Assembly (NCBI RefSeq): GCF_020736365.1
Contig: NZ_CP085988.1
Coordinates: 874,001 to 938,000, forward strand
Direction: 5' to 3'
DNA: 64,000 nt
From: Clostridium sp. M62/1
GTDB lineage: Bacteria; Bacillota; Clostridia; Lachnospirales; Lachnospiraceae
Within the stretch, counting starts at the first letter, position 1. Each line of letters begins with the position of its first letter. Positions 9,419-18,585 of this stretch are shown one piece after another. The notes under the pieces were generated by a model that saw nothing but the letters and a program-made list of their open reading frames with translations, was not told the DNA's origin and did not search any database. A program made the translations under genes and the position numbers.

Positions 9419-10333
9419 ATGACAGGCGCCGAGAGGAGACAGACAGAAAAGCCAGATGCAGGAAGCCATAAAACTGCAGAGATTGTCCTGAGCGCATTTC
9501 TGCCCCTGCTGTTCTACGGGCTTGCAGCGGAGACGGCACTGATTGTTCTGGAAGCTGTTTGGCGTATGTCAGGTATTTGGGCTTCTGCCGGGGAGGCGGG
9601 AGCGGCTGTGTTTCTGACTGAGGTTCTTCCCCAGGCTGCAAGCGGCATGGGGGCGGCTGTCATAATTTTCTGGTACTGGCCGAGGCCTGGAAATATCAGG
9701 ATGGAGCAGGAGGGAGGCGGCCGGTTTGGAGGACCGCAGAGCAAGGGAAAATGGGTGAGAGCTGCCTGGAAGCTTCCCGCCGCAGGTGTCTGCTACTGTA
9801 TTGGGATGAGCGGACTCATCTGCCTTTCCGCAGCTGCCCTGGTGCCGGCAGAGATTTCTGAATCTGCGCTGGCACAGACGGCTGTGAGCGCCGCGGAGCC
9901 GGCAGTTTCCCGGGCGGGCGGCGCGGCGGCTGCAGCTCTGACTTTCCTCTGTACTGGCTTTTTGATCCCGTTTGCCGAGGAGGTCCTGTTCCGGGGCCTG
10001 ATGTATAAAAGGCTCAGAAGGAGGTTTGGCGTCTGGGCCTGCGCTCTGACAACGGCTGCTGTATTCGGGATCTATCACGGAAATGTACAGCAGGGGATTT
10101 ATGCGGGGCTCATGGGACTTTTTCTCGCATTCCTTACAGAGCGCTTTCACACAGTGACAGCCGCTGCCTCTGTTCACATAGCGGCGAATCTGACAGCGCT
10201 GACCCTGGATGCGGCCGCCTTCGGCACGTGGATGGAGTCAGGACGCCTGAGCGCATGGGGGCTTACGCTCACTGCTCTGGCTGCGTGGACATATCTTATC
10301 TGCCGGCTGTATGCAGAAACGAAAGCACTGTGA
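9419..10333 (+). CDS. CPBP family intramembrane metalloprotease
   Basis: This polytopic membrane protein has the three conserved CPBP (Abi/Rce1) motifs: EEVLFRG (Glu-Glu-x3-Arg), FGIYHGN (Phe-x3-His) and HIAANL (His-x3-Asn), the intramembrane metal site. The family includes CAAX-type proteases and bacteriocin-immunity proteins. The open frame reaches back to 9290 inside the S8 gene, but ATG 9419 has GGAGGG five bases upstream and gives 304 residues. It is probably cotranscribed with the S8 protease gene. Substrate unknown. Confidence 0.82.
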   Translation: MTGAERRQTEKPDAGSHKTAEIVLSAFLPLLFYGLAAETALIVLEAVWRMSGIWASAGEAGAAVFLTEVLPQAASGMGAAVIIFWYWPRPGNIRMEQEGGGRFGGPQSKGKWVRAAWKLPAAGVCYCIGMSGLICLSAAALVPAEISESALAQTAVSAAEPAVSRAGGAAAAALTFLCTGFLIPFAEEVLFRGLMYKRLRRRFGVWACALTTAAVFGIYHGNVQQGIYAGLMGLFLAFLTERFHTVTAAASVHIAANLTALTLDAAAFGTWMESGRLSAWGLTLTALAAWTYLICRLYAETKAL

Positions 10334-10556
10334 CCGAGTATAAGGATATAATGAGCGCAAGCGAGCGGCGAATGACGATCACAGGCTGTGCTTTTGATAT
10401 ATTGGAAGGCAGCGGGGAAGACCGGCAGAAACAAAGCGGAACAGGAAAAGGGAAAACAGAGGAGACAGAGAAGACAAAGGAGACAGAACAGGATGAAAGA
10501 GAACATCTGGTTCGGGAACAGGAAAACGATGGGACAGGCAGACAGGAGGGATGCCC

Positions 10557-11609
10557 TTGACAGAAAAGAAATTTTACAATAAGGTGTGCTTTGCGGCCTT
10601 TCTGTTCAGCCTTATGGTGGTGATGATTCACAGCTATAATGCAGATATGTTTCTGACGCTTCCGGCTGAGGGCGGGGCTGCAGAAGTGGTCTGGCAGTTC
10701 CAGCACATTCTGGCAGACGTTCTGGGGCCGGTGGCAGTGCCCGGCTTTTTCATGCTGTCTGCCTACCAGTTTTACAGGAAGTGTTCCTATAAAGATATAG
10801 GGCCCAAGATGGAGCGGAGGATACGGACGGTTCTGCTTCCCTACCTGCTCTGGAATTTCCTCTACTACCTGGGCTATGCGGCAGCCGGACGTATCCCGTA
10901 TCTGGCCGGGATTTCAGACAAGACAGCGGTGGAGTTCAGCATTCCGGCTATGGCAGATGCGGTGCTTCATTTTACCTATAATCCGGTGTTCTGGTATATG
11001 TACCAGCTTATTTTCCTGATCGCTCTCTCGCCGCTTCTGTATCCCCTCTTGAAAAACAGGGTTTCCGGTATTGTTGTGATTGCGGCGGAGCTGTACTGCA
11101 TCAAAAATCTGATCCAGATACCGATTGTCAATATGGACGCCCTCTTTTACTACAGCGCAGCCGCCTACGGAGCGCTCCATGCAGAAGATTTTCTGGAGGA
11201 ACGGCGGCTGCAGGGCAGGAAGGGGACGGCTGTCAGAGCCGCCGCTGCAGTGCTCGGAACCGTGCTTGCAGTTTACTTTTACCAGGGCATCACAGTCAGG
11301 CATTCCGTGTTTGAGACAGTTCTCTACCGATTTACCGTGCCTGTTACCCTCTGGATGGCGGTGCCGGGAATGAGGCTGCCGGACGCCAGGGAGTGGATGA
11401 AGTACGGATTTTTTCTCTATACTATCCACTTTATACTGGCGAGGGGAATCAACAAGCTGGGAGCAGCTCTCCTTCCCCACTCCGCCCTCACGGCCCTGCT
11501 TCTCTACCTGGCGATTCCGGTTATCTGTGTGATTCTGGCCTGGAAGCTGGGAGAGTTCCTGAGAAAATATGCAGGGCCTCTGTGGAGGGTAATCAGTGGG
11601 GGAAGATGA
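10557..11609 (+). CDS. Acyltransferase 3 family membrane protein
   Basis: This protein of about 350 residues has roughly ten hydrophobic segments and the acyltransferase-3 layout: an N-terminal helix ending in VVMIHSYN (the family's conserved His), then FFMLSAYQFYRK and a basic loop before RTVLLPYLLWNFLYY. Such proteins O-acetylate or succinylate cell-surface glycans. GGAGGG directly abuts the ATG at 10551, so the TTG at 10557, six bases downstream of that site, may be the real start. It converges with the methyltransferase gene 17 bases away. Confidence 0.75.
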   Translation: MTEKKFYNKVCFAAFLFSLMVVMIHSYNADMFLTLPAEGGAAEVVWQFQHILADVLGPVAVPGFFMLSAYQFYRKCSYKDIGPKMERRIRTVLLPYLLWNFLYYLGYAAAGRIPYLAGISDKTAVEFSIPAMADAVLHFTYNPVFWYMYQLIFLIALSPLLYPLLKNRVSGIVVIAAELYCIKNLIQIPIVNMDALFYYSAAAYGALHAEDFLEERRLQGRKGTAVRAAAAVLGTVLAVYFYQGITVRHSVFETVLYRFTVPVTLWMAVPGMRLPDAREWMKYGFFLYTIHFILARGINKLGAALLPHSALTALLLYLAIPVICVILAWKLGEFLRKYAGPLWRVISGGR

Positions 11610-11625
11610 GAAAACAGGCGGCAGC

Positions 11626-12492
11626 CTAGTTTTTGCTCTCCCACCTGCCGGAGGCTCCGCAGGGGAGAACCAGTCCGCTCTCTGTTACCGGGAGGCCGAT
11701 TTCCTCAGAGCGCACCGTTCCGCCGAACTTCGGAACCAGCTCTGTGGAAAGCATGTAGGTGAGGACAGACGGAGCCAGCCCTGTTGTGTAGGAGTTAATC
11801 AGATAGAACAGAGGCTGATCCGACAGAAGTTTGGCGCAGAGCTGCACAAAGGGGTGGATGGAATCCTCAATTTTCCAGATCTCTCCCTTAGGTCCTCTTC
11901 CGTAGGACGGAGGATCCATGATAATTCCGTCGTAGTGATTGCCGCGCCTGATTTCCCTCTCCACAAATTTGACGCAGTCGTCAACGATCCAGCGGATGGG
12001 GGCATCGGCAAGATCGGAGGAACGGGCATTTTCCTTGGCCCAGGCTACCATTCCCTTGGAGGCATCCACGTGAGTGACATGGGCGCCTGCCTTGGCGGCC
12101 GCCAGGGTTGCGCCTCCGGTGTAGGCAAACAGGTTGAGAACCTTTACAGGTCTTCCGGCCTTTCGTATCTTCTCTCCAAACCAGTCCCAGTTCGTGGCCT
12201 GCTCCGGAAACAGGCCGGTATGCTTGAAGCTGAAGGGCTTCAGGTTGAAGGTCAGTTCTCTGTAGCGGATGGTCCACTGCTCGGGCAGATCGAAAAATTC
12301 CCACTCGCCTCCTCCCCTGGAGCTTCGGTGATAATGGCCGTTCATCCGCTTCCATCCCTTGTGCCTTTTCGGCGTATCCCAGATAACCTGGGGATCCGGC
12401 CTGACAAGCAGATACCTGCCCCAGCGCTCCAGCTTTTCACCTTTGGAGCAGTCTATTACTTCATAATCTTTCCAGCCGTCAGCTATCCACAT
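11626..12492 (-). CDS. Class I SAM-dependent methyltransferase (RlmI-like)
   Basis: This 288-residue protein has the SAM-binding loop VLNLFAYTGGATLAAA, the acidic residue in HVDASKGMV and the catalytic-type motif IIMDPPSYGRGP, close to RlmI/RlmK-type rRNA methyltransferases. The N-terminus lacks an obvious PUA domain. Methylation of 23S rRNA is the likely role, but the target base is not shown by the sequence. It is the only minus-strand gene in the window. AAGGAG lies ten bases before its ATG. Confidence 0.8.
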   Translation of the reverse strand: MWIADGWKDYEVIDCSKGEKLERWGRYLLVRPDPQVIWDTPKRHKGWKRMNGHYHRSSRGGGEWEFFDLPEQWTIRYRELTFNLKPFSFKHTGLFPEQATNWDWFGEKIRKAGRPVKVLNLFAYTGGATLAAAKAGAHVTHVDASKGMVAWAKENARSSDLADAPIRWIVDDCVKFVEREIRRGNHYDGIIMDPPSYGRGPKGEIWKIEDSIHPFVQLCAKLLSDQPLFYLINSYTTGLAPSVLTYMLSTELVPKFGGTVRSEEIGLPVTESGLVLPCGASGRWESKN

Positions 12493-12541
12493 ATGTATTG
12501 TTCTCCTTAAAATTGAATTTTTTGTAACAGTTCAGCCATGC

Positions 12542-12606
12542 GAAGATTAGGACAGGAAAATGCGTTGAAAGCGTGCTTTCATAAGAGTTTTCCTGTCCTA
12601 ATCTTC
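12542..12606. repeat. 19-bp perfect inverted repeat with nested loop hairpin
   Basis: The arms 12542-12560 (GAAGATTAGGACAGGAAAA) and 12588-12606 are perfectly complementary. The 27-nt loop contains its own hairpin (TGAAAGC/GCTTTCA). The purine-rich left arm recalls the loop-conserved hairpins at 14.3-33.0 kb, but the loop differs. Confidence 0.8.
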
Positions 12607-12625
12607 ATAGGGCAGACGCCAGACG

Positions 12626-12654
12626 CTTCTTGTCCGCTTCAAGCGGGCAAGAAG
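12626..12654. repeat. 14-bp hairpin
   Basis: CTTCTTGTCCGCTT pairs with AAGCGGGCAAGAAG across a single loop base, with one T-G wobble. No T run follows on either strand. Confidence 0.7.
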
Positions 12655-12872
12655 ATATATGGCTGAATTGTTACAATTTTTTTTATTTTCGGCTAAAACA
12701 GCAGACCCGGGGTTTAAAGAACCTTACGGCTGCCGTTTTTTTGGTTATGCATGATGCATATGAGTATTATATATTCCGCAGGAACGGGTGTCAAAGAGGT
12801 TTTGCGTTTTGTGGGGAAAGGATTCAGCCATACTGCAGAAAATTTCGTAATAGAATTGAAAGATTATTTCGC

Positions 12873-12901
12873 TTGAATATTTGTCCGGCTCTTGCTAGAA
12901 T
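12873..12901 (+). promoter_or_regulatory. Promoter of the repeat-protein gene
   Basis: TTGAAT (12873-12878), 17 bp, TAGAAT (12896-12901) with an extended TGC before the -10. The start codon lies 41 bases downstream. Confidence 0.65.
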
Positions 12902-12941
12902 GGTAGATAGGAAAAAATGGGTATTTGCGGGAGGATTTTGA

Positions 12942-14306
12942 ATGAAGAGAAAAGGAATCGCCGTATTGGGCCTTTCGGTCGCGCTGGCTCTGGCCGGAGC
13001 GACGGCCAGCCTCGCCGAAGGGTGGCAGCAGTCCGGCGGCAACTGGGTATATTACAATTCAAGCGGAAATAAAGTGACAAACGAGTGGAGAAAAGGGGCT
13101 GACGGCCTCTGGCGCTACCTCGACTATAATGGGAACATGGCCCTCAACACCTGGGTGGACGACGAGTACTATGTGGACTCCAACGGAATCATGGTGGCCG
13201 GAAAGTGGATACAGCTGGCTCCGAAGGATGACGGCTGGGATACAAATGCCGGACAGGTCTGGTACTACTTCGAGAGCGACGGAAAGGCTGTTTCCGACAA
13301 CTGGCAGAAGATTTCCGGAAAGTGGTATTATTTCAACAGCGACGGCGAGATGCAGACCGGCTGGGCAGATGACGATCTCTATTATCTGGGAGACGACGGA
13401 ACCATGCGTACAGGCTGGCAGTATCTGGAAGATCCCGATGCGGACGACGATGACGACGACAAGATGCGCCCCTATGAGGACGACGAGGATCACCACTGGT
13501 ATTACTTCCAGAGCTCCGGCAAGCGCTACATGCCGGAAACAGGAGGAGACAATTACAAAAAATACAAGATAGACGGCGTCAACTATTACTTCGACGAGGA
13601 GGGCCGGATGCAGACCGGCTGGATCTGCGTGACCGGGGATGAGGACAACTTCCGCGACTACCGCTATCTCCAGGACAACGGAAAGCTGACTGTGGGCTGG
13701 TACTCCACCTATCCGCCGGAGGACTATGACGGGGATGTGGAGGACGAGGTACAGTGGTATTATTTCGAGAGCGACGGCGAGCCAAAGGTAGGCCCGGCTG
13801 TGGAGGAAGCCACTGTCCGGGATCTGGAAAAGATCGGCGGCGTGACCTACCTGTTTGACAATGACGGAAACCCTGTCTACGGCCTCAGAAACCTGAAGGA
13901 CGGAAATGATTTTGAAACCTACTATTTCGGCGACAGGCAGACAAGCTCCGTGCAGAAGGGCCGCATGGATATCGAGGAGGGCGACGGCACAAAGTGCGAG
14001 TACTACTTTACCGAGAGCGGCAGCAAGGCCGGCCGCGGGTACACGGGAGTGAAGAATAATTACCTCTTTTATAAAGGAAAGCTTCAGGAGGCTGACAGCG
14101 GCACGAAGTACGAGGTAATCCGTGTGGACGGAAACAATTACCTTGTAAATACATCAGGCAAGATTGCCAAAGACACAACCGTCAAGGACTCCAGCGGCAC
14201 ACGGTTTGAGACGAACAAGTCGGGAATCGTCATTGAAGTAGATAAAGAGTCCAACAACGGCGACGAGTACGCGAGAGACCCCTACGAGCCGGTTCCGTGG
14301 GATTAA
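12942..14306 (+). CDS. Secreted cell-wall-binding repeat protein
   Basis: This 454-residue protein has a signal peptide cleaved near ASLA-EG, then almost only choline-binding/glucan-binding-type repeats of about 20 residues (WYYF..DG...TGW, for example WYYFNSDGEMQTGW). About a dozen repeats can be counted, becoming irregular after residue 280. An Asp-run insert (DADDDDDDK and DEDHHW, about residues 166-186) makes it strongly acidic. No catalytic domain is visible. It probably binds teichoic-acid choline or a glycan at the surface. GGGAGG precedes the ATG. A loop-conserved hairpin begins just after the stop. Confidence 0.82.
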   Translation: MKRKGIAVLGLSVALALAGATASLAEGWQQSGGNWVYYNSSGNKVTNEWRKGADGLWRYLDYNGNMALNTWVDDEYYVDSNGIMVAGKWIQLAPKDDGWDTNAGQVWYYFESDGKAVSDNWQKISGKWYYFNSDGEMQTGWADDDLYYLGDDGTMRTGWQYLEDPDADDDDDDKMRPYEDDEDHHWYYFQSSGKRYMPETGGDNYKKYKIDGVNYYFDEEGRMQTGWICVTGDEDNFRDYRYLQDNGKLTVGWYSTYPPEDYDGDVEDEVQWYYFESDGEPKVGPAVEEATVRDLEKIGGVTYLFDNDGNPVYGLRNLKDGNDFETYYFGDRQTSSVQKGRMDIEEGDGTKCEYYFTESGSKAGRGYTGVKNNYLFYKGKLQEADSGTKYEVIRVDGNNYLVNTSGKIAKDTTVKDSSGTRFETNKSGIVIEVDKESNNGDEYARDPYEPVPWD

Positions 14307-14317
14307 AGGGGCAAGAG

Positions 14318-14381
14318 AAAGAGAAGGAAGGACAGATTTTTGTTCCAGCGAAGTCACAAAAATCTGTCCTTCCTTCTCTTT
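14318..14381 (+). repeat. Loop-conserved hairpin A
   Basis: A 24-bp perfect stem (14318-14341 with 14358-14381) holds the 16-nt loop GTTCCAGCGAAGTCAC (14342-14357). The left arm is purine-rich and ends in TTTTT. GGCAA/TTGCC outside can extend the stem. It begins 12 bases after the upstream stop codon. Confidence 0.9.
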
Positions 14382-14473
14382 TTGCCGGGGGGAGCGAAAA
14401 CGAGAGGGGCCGGAAAGGAAGTTCCTCTTCACCTTTTCTCCTCTCTTTTCGGCGGGCCGGAGTACAGTGGGGA

Positions 14474-14531
14474 GCAGAAGAAGGAGGTTTTTCAGTGACT
14501 TCGCTGGAACTGAAAAACCTCCTTCTTCTGC
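14474..14531 (-). repeat. Loop-conserved hairpin B (loop reversed)
   Basis: A 21-bp perfect stem (14474-14494 with 14511-14531) holds GTGACTTCGCTGGAAC, the reverse complement of the loop in hairpin A. The arm sequence is unrelated to that of A apart from being purine-rich on the left. Confidence 0.9.
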
Positions 14532-14634
14532 CGTGTATCCCCGTCCCACCCTCCCCTCGTCAAAATGCCCAAAAACCTCTGAAAATCCACGGAAATTTCT
14601 TTGAAAAAAATGAGGAAAAACCCTGAAAAATCCC

Positions 14635-14663
14635 TTGCAATTCAAGGAAACTTATGATATGAT
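14635..14663 (+). promoter_or_regulatory. Promoter of the S10 operon
   Basis: TTGCAA (14635-14640), 17 bp, TATGAT (14658-14663). The predicted start near 14670 leaves a leader of about 225 nt before rpsJ. Confidence 0.8.
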
Positions 14664-14669
14664 ACAGAG

Positions 14670-14895
14670 GCTGTGGCATGATAGCGATGAAGCGTGAGGT
14701 TGCTGCCTGAGAGATGGCAGGTTTTCCGTGGAGCGAATGTCAAGTTAGGAAACTGGCGACAAGTCACTGTACAACTTTAGAGAATACCTGATTATATGGA
14801 GGATTCAGTGTGGAGTTTTGTATGACACACACGGATATGTGTACAGTCACCGCTTGTCGTGCTTCAAATAGTACGAAAAGGAGGCGACTTTTTTT
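14670..14895 (+). promoter_or_regulatory. Structured leader of the S10 operon mRNA
   Basis: A long-range helix joins CGACAAG (14757-14763) and ACTGTACA (14766-14773) to TGTACAGT (14840-14847) and CTTGTCG (14853-14859), ending shortly before the rpsJ Shine-Dalgarno. An upstream hairpin pairs CTGCC (14703) with GGCAG (14716). In E. coli the S10 leader is bound by L4. Whether this leader binds a ribosomal protein is inference. Confidence 0.6.
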
Positions 14896-15213
14896 ATGGC
14901 AAGTCAAGTAATGAGAATCACATTGAAAGCTTATGATCATCAGCTGGTTGACCAGTCTGCTGCAAAAATCATCGAGACTGTAAAGAAGAACGGATCTAAG
15001 GTGAGCGGACCGGTACCGTTACCAACAAAGAAAGAGGTTGTTACAATCTTAAGAGCTGTTCATAAGTACAAAGATTCCAGAGAGCAGTTTGAGCAGAGAA
15101 CTCACAAGAGACTCATCGACATCATCACACCAAGCCAGAAGACAGTGGATGCTTTATCCAGACTGGAAATGCCGGCAGGTGTTTACATCAACATCAAGAT
15201 GAAGAACAAATAA
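14896..15213 (+). CDS. rpsJ: 30S ribosomal protein S10
   Basis: This 105-residue protein is full length. It opens with [20 protein letters not shown] and holds [19 protein letters not shown] and KRLIDI, typical of S10. It is the first gene of the S10 operon and also part of the NusB-S10 antitermination complex in other bacteria. AAGGAGG lies upstream of the ATG behind a run of T residues. A GAACGCGG/CCGCGTTC hairpin (15267-15289) sits between it and rplC. Confidence 0.97.
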   Translation: MASQVMRITLKAYDHQLVDQSAAKIIETVKKNGSKVSGPVPLPTKKEVVTILRAVHKYKDSREQFEQRTHKRLIDIITPSQKTVDALSRLEMPAGVYINIKMKNK

Positions 15214-15318
15214 GATTTGTCAGTTATCCTGAAGGGTTTAGATAGATTTCTGGACTGTTCTAGGATGAACGCGGAAACATCCCGCGTTCCGCTGTAGAAA
15301 AAGACAGGAGGTCAAAAA

Positions 15319-15954
15319 ATGAAGAAGGCGATTTTAGCTACAAAAGTTGGAATGACTCAGATTTTCAACGAAGACGGAGTTTTAACTCCAGTAACAGTTC
15401 TTCAGGCTGGACCATGTGTGGTTACACAGGTTAAGACAGCAGAGAACGACGGCTACGAGGCAGTACAGGTTGGTTTTGTTGACAAGAGAGAGAAGTTAGT
15501 CAGCAAGCCGGTAAAGGGACACTTCGACAAGGCAGGCGTCTCCTACAAGAGATATGTCAGAGAGTTCCGTTTTGAGAATGCTTCCGAGTATTCCGTAAAG
15601 GATGAGATTAAGGCAGACATCTTCGCTGCAGGCGACAAGATTGATGCTACTGCTATTTCCAAAGGTAAGGGATTCCAGGGCGCCATCAAGAGACATGGCC
15701 AGCACAGAGGACCTATGGCTCACGGTTCCAAGTTCCATCGTCATCAGGGTTCCAACGGTTCCGCTACAACACCAGGACGCGTATTCAAGGGCAAAGGCAT
15801 GCCAGGTCAGATGGGCCACGTAAAAGTGACAATCCAGAATCTGGAGATTGTAAAGGTTGACGCAGAGAACAACCTGCTCCTTGTTAAGGGCGCAGTGCCA
15901 GGACCAAAGAAATCCTTAGTAACAATCAAAGAGACTGTTAAAGTCAGCAAGTAG
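15319..15954 (+). CDS. rplC: 50S ribosomal protein L3
   Basis: This 211-residue protein begins [20 protein letters not shown] and has the L3 loop with [16 protein letters not shown] and [16 protein letters not shown], which reaches toward the peptidyl transferase centre. Length and motifs are normal for Firmicutes. It is preceded by ACAGGAGG and sits second in the S10 operon. Confidence 0.97.
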   Translation: MKKAILATKVGMTQIFNEDGVLTPVTVLQAGPCVVTQVKTAENDGYEAVQVGFVDKREKLVSKPVKGHFDKAGVSYKRYVREFRFENASEYSVKDEIKADIFAAGDKIDATAISKGKGFQGAIKRHGQHRGPMAHGSKFHRHQGSNGSATTPGRVFKGKGMPGQMGHVKVTIQNLEIVKVDAENNLLLVKGAVPGPKKSLVTIKETVKVSK

Positions 15955-15981
15955 GCTTTATAGGAAAGGAGGAACATACAG

Positions 15982-16596
15982 ATGGCAAACGTATCTGTTT
16001 ACAATATTGAAGGCAACGAAGTTGGCACATTAGAGTTAAACGATGCTGTATTCGGCGTAGAAGTGAACGAGCACTTAGTTCACCTTGCTGTAGTAGCTCA
16101 GTTAGCCAACAAGCGTCAGGGAACACAGAAAGCTAAAACACGTTCCGAAGTTTCCGGCGGAGGAAGAAAACCGTGGAGACAGAAAGGAACAGGTCACGCA
16201 AGACAGGGTTCAACAAGAGCTCCGCAGTGGACAGGCGGCGGCGTAGTATTCGCTCCGACACCACGTGACTACACAATCCGCTTAAACAAGAAGGAGAAGA
16301 GACTGGCTCTCAAGTCCGCTCTTACAAGCAGAGTAAACGAGAACAAGTTCATCGTTGTTGACGAGTTAAGCTTCGCAGAGATCAAGACAAAGAAATTTGC
16401 TGAGGTTCTGAAGAACTTAAAGGTTGAGAAGGCCCTGGTAGTAGGCGCTGACGCAAACGCTGCATTATCTGCAAGAAATATTCCGGCAGTTAAGACAGCT
16501 TCCGTAAACACAATCAACGTATATGACATTCTGAAATATAACACTGTAGTGGCAACTAAGGCTGCTGTAGCTTCTATCGAGGAGGTGTACGCATAA
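15982..16596 (+). CDS. rplD: 50S ribosomal protein L4
   Basis: This 204-residue protein contains KRQGTQKAKTRSEVSGGGRK and RQGSTRAPQWTGGGVVFAP, the extended loop of L4 that lines the peptide exit tunnel. L4 represses the S10 operon through its leader in E. coli, so this protein is the natural candidate ligand for the leader at 14670-14895. Its stop overlaps the rplW start (TAATG). Confidence 0.97.
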   Translation: MANVSVYNIEGNEVGTLELNDAVFGVEVNEHLVHLAVVAQLANKRQGTQKAKTRSEVSGGGRKPWRQKGTGHARQGSTRAPQWTGGGVVFAPTPRDYTIRLNKKEKRLALKSALTSRVNENKFIVVDELSFAEIKTKKFAEVLKNLKVEKALVVGADANAALSARNIPAVKTASVNTINVYDILKYNTVVATKAAVASIEEVYA

Positions 16597-16895
16597 TGGC
16601 AAATATTCAGTTCTATGATGTAATCCTCAAACCAGTTGTAACTGAGAAGAGCATGAACGCTATGAGCGACAAGAAATATACTTTCTTAGTTCATCCGGAA
16701 GCAAACAAGACCATGATCAAAGAGGCTGTTGAGAGAATGTTCCCAGGAACAAAGGTAGCAGCTGTAAGCACCATGAACCTCGACGGAAAGACAAAGAGAA
16801 GAGGTCTGGTATTCGGAAAGACTGCAAAGACAAAGAAGGCAATCGTTAAGCTGACAGAGGACAGCAAGGAGATTGAGATCTTCGCAGGATTATAA
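16596..16895 (+). CDS. rplW: 50S ribosomal protein L23
   Basis: This 99-residue protein matches L23 (VILKPVVTEKSM, YTFLVHPEANK, NLDGKTKRRG). L23 lies at the exit tunnel and docks trigger factor and SRP. Its ATG shares a base with the rplD stop, so translation is probably coupled. A 120-nt spacer with hairpins separates it from rplB. Confidence 0.97.
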   Translation: MANIQFYDVILKPVVTEKSMNAMSDKKYTFLVHPEANKTMIKEAVERMFPGTKVAAVSTMNLDGKTKRRGLVFGKTAKTKKAIVKLTEDSKEIEIFAGL

Positions 16896-16903
16896 TTAAG
16901 GGA

Positions 16904-17015
16904 AGCGGCGAACCTTATGTCGCTTTTTATTGAGAACACACCAGGAGGCGTTGTAAGTCCTCCGGCAAACCAACCGGATGAACACTATATCCGGCATCAG
17001 AAAGGAGTTTAAGTC
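16904..17015 (+). promoter_or_regulatory. Hairpin-rich spacer between rplW and rplB
   Basis: Three short hairpins follow each other: AGCGGC/GTCGCT ending in TTTTT (16904-16928, an attenuator-like shape), GGAGG/CCTCC, and CCGGAT/ATCCGG. The neighbouring genes need to be cotranscribed, so full termination here is unlikely. Confidence 0.5.
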
Positions 17016-17855
17016 ATGGGAATCAAAACATACAGCCCATATACACCTTCCAGAAGACATATGACTGGCTCTGATTTCTCCGAGATCACAAAGACAACAC
17101 CAGAGAAATCCTTAGTAGTATCCTTAAAGAAGAACGCTGGTCGTAACAATCAGGGTAAAATCACTGTGAGACACCGCGGAGGCGGCTCCAGAAGAAAATA
17201 CAGAATCATCGATTTCAAGAGAAATTCCAAGGATGGTATCCCGGCAACCGTTATCGGTGTTGAGTACGATCCGAACAGAACAGCAAATATCGCTTTAATC
17301 TGCTACGCAGACGGCGAGAAGGCATATATCCTGGCACCACAGGGACTGACAGACGGAATGAAGGTTATGTCCGGCCCGGAGGCTGAGGCAAAGGTAGGAA
17401 ACTGCTTACCGCTTTCCGAGATTCCGGTTGGTGCTCAGATTCACAACATCGAGCTCTACCCAGGAAAGGGCGGACAGCTGGTTCGTTCCGCTGGCAACTC
17501 CGCTCAGTTAATGGCGAAAGAGGGCAAATATGCCACATTAAGATTACCTTCCGGCGAGATGAGAATGGTTCCGATTATCTGCCGCGCTACTATCGGCGTT
17601 GTAGGAAACGGAGATCACAACCTGGTTAACATTGGTAAGGCTGGTAGAAAGCGTCACATGGGTATCAGACCTACAGTCCGCGGTTCCGTTATGAACCCGA
17701 ATGACCATCCACACGGTGGTGGTGAGGGTAAGACTGGTATCGGTCGTCCAGGTCCATGCACACCTTGGGGCAAGCCAGCTCTTGGTCTTAAGACAAGAAA
17801 GAAAAACAAACAGTCCAACAAGTTAATCGTAAGAAGACGAAACGCTAACAAGTAA
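17016..17855 (+). CDS. rplB: 50S ribosomal protein L2
   Basis: This 279-residue protein carries the L2 signatures [20 protein letters not shown] and the C-terminal [19 protein letters not shown], whose His is near the peptidyl transferase centre. It ends in a basic [11 protein letters not shown] tail. Length is normal. GAAAGGAG precedes the ATG. Confidence 0.98.
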   Translation: MGIKTYSPYTPSRRHMTGSDFSEITKTTPEKSLVVSLKKNAGRNNQGKITVRHRGGGSRRKYRIIDFKRNSKDGIPATVIGVEYDPNRTANIALICYADGEKAYILAPQGLTDGMKVMSGPEAEAKVGNCLPLSEIPVGAQIHNIELYPGKGGQLVRSAGNSAQLMAKEGKYATLRLPSGEMRMVPIICRATIGVVGNGDHNLVNIGKAGRKRHMGIRPTVRGSVMNPNDHPHGGGEGKTGIGRPGPCTPWGKPALGLKTRKKNKQSNKLIVRRRNANK

Positions 17856-17877
17856 TCGTTCGATAGGAGGTAATTAA

Positions 17878-18156
17878 ATGGCTCGTTCACTTAAAAAAGG
17901 ACCATTTGCAGACGCGCATCTTTTAAAGAAAGTCGATGCTATGAACGCAGCAGGCCAGAAGCAGGTTATCAAGACCTGGTCCCGCCGTTCCACTATCTTC
18001 CCACAGATGGTAGGACACACAATCGCAGTTCATGACGGAAGAAAGCATGTTCCGGTATACGTAACAGAGGATATGGTAGGACACAAGCTTGGTGAGTTCG
18101 TTGCCACAAGAACTTACAGAGGCCACGGAAAAGACGAGAAGAAAGCCCGCAGATAG
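17878..18156 (+). CDS. rpsS: 30S ribosomal protein S19
   Basis: This 92-residue protein ([52 protein letters not shown]) is typical S19, which pairs with S13 in the 30S head. GATAGGAGG lies before the ATG, 22 bases after rplB. Confidence 0.97.
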   Translation: MARSLKKGPFADAHLLKKVDAMNAAGQKQVIKTWSRRSTIFPQMVGHTIAVHDGRKHVPVYVTEDMVGHKLGEFVATRTYRGHGKDEKKARR

Positions 18157-18184
18157 ACTTACGCTTTGAAAGGAGGTTTCACAA

Positions 18185-18571
18185 ATGGCTAAAGGACATA
18201 GATCCCAGATTAAGAGAGAAAGAAATGCTAACAAGGATACAAGACCATCCGCAAAGTTATCTTACGCTAGAGTATCCGTTCAGAAAGCATGCTTCGTATT
18301 AGATGCCATCAGAGGCAAGGACGTGCAGACAGCACTTGGTATTGTAACTTACAATCCCAGATATGCTTCTACTTTAATAAAGAAACTGTTAGAGTCAGCA
18401 ATCGCAAACGCTGAGAACAACAACCAGATGAATGTTGAGAACCTGTATGTAGCAGAGTGCTACGCAAACAAGGGACCGACAATGAAGAGAGTTAAACCGA
18501 GAGCACAGGGAAGAGCTTACAGAATCGAGAAGAGAATGAGCCACATCACTGTAGTGCTTGACGAGAGATAA
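18185..18571 (+). CDS. rplV: 50S ribosomal protein L22
   Basis: This 128-residue protein has the L22 core ([20 protein letters not shown]) and the beta-hairpin [18 protein letters not shown] that reaches into the exit tunnel, the site of macrolide-resistance changes in other species. No insertion is visible in this loop. AAAGGAGG precedes the start. Confidence 0.97.
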   Translation: MAKGHRSQIKRERNANKDTRPSAKLSYARVSVQKACFVLDAIRGKDVQTALGIVTYNPRYASTLIKKLLESAIANAENNNQMNVENLYVAECYANKGPTMKRVKPRAQGRAYRIEKRMSHITVVLDER

Positions 18572-18585
18572 TTAAGGAGGCAAAT

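Larger units (their letters stand above)
12493..12941. other. Divergent intergenic region with two hairpins and a promoter
   Basis: No gene is seen. The region lies between the divergent methyltransferase and repeat-protein genes. It holds a 19-bp hairpin (12542-12606), a second hairpin (12626-12654) and a promoter (12873-12901). Confidence 0.7.
14307..14634. other. Non-coding stretch with two loop-conserved hairpins
   Basis: No gene is seen. Two long hairpins (14318-14381 and 14474-14531) carry the shared 16-nt loop in opposite orientations. The rest is A-rich DNA leading into the rpsJ promoter. Confidence 0.7.

Noticed and set aside
11596..12510. 304-codon plus-strand open frame
   Set aside because: It mirrors the minus-strand methyltransferase, whose motifs (DPPSYGRG, AYTGGATLAAA) are unambiguous.
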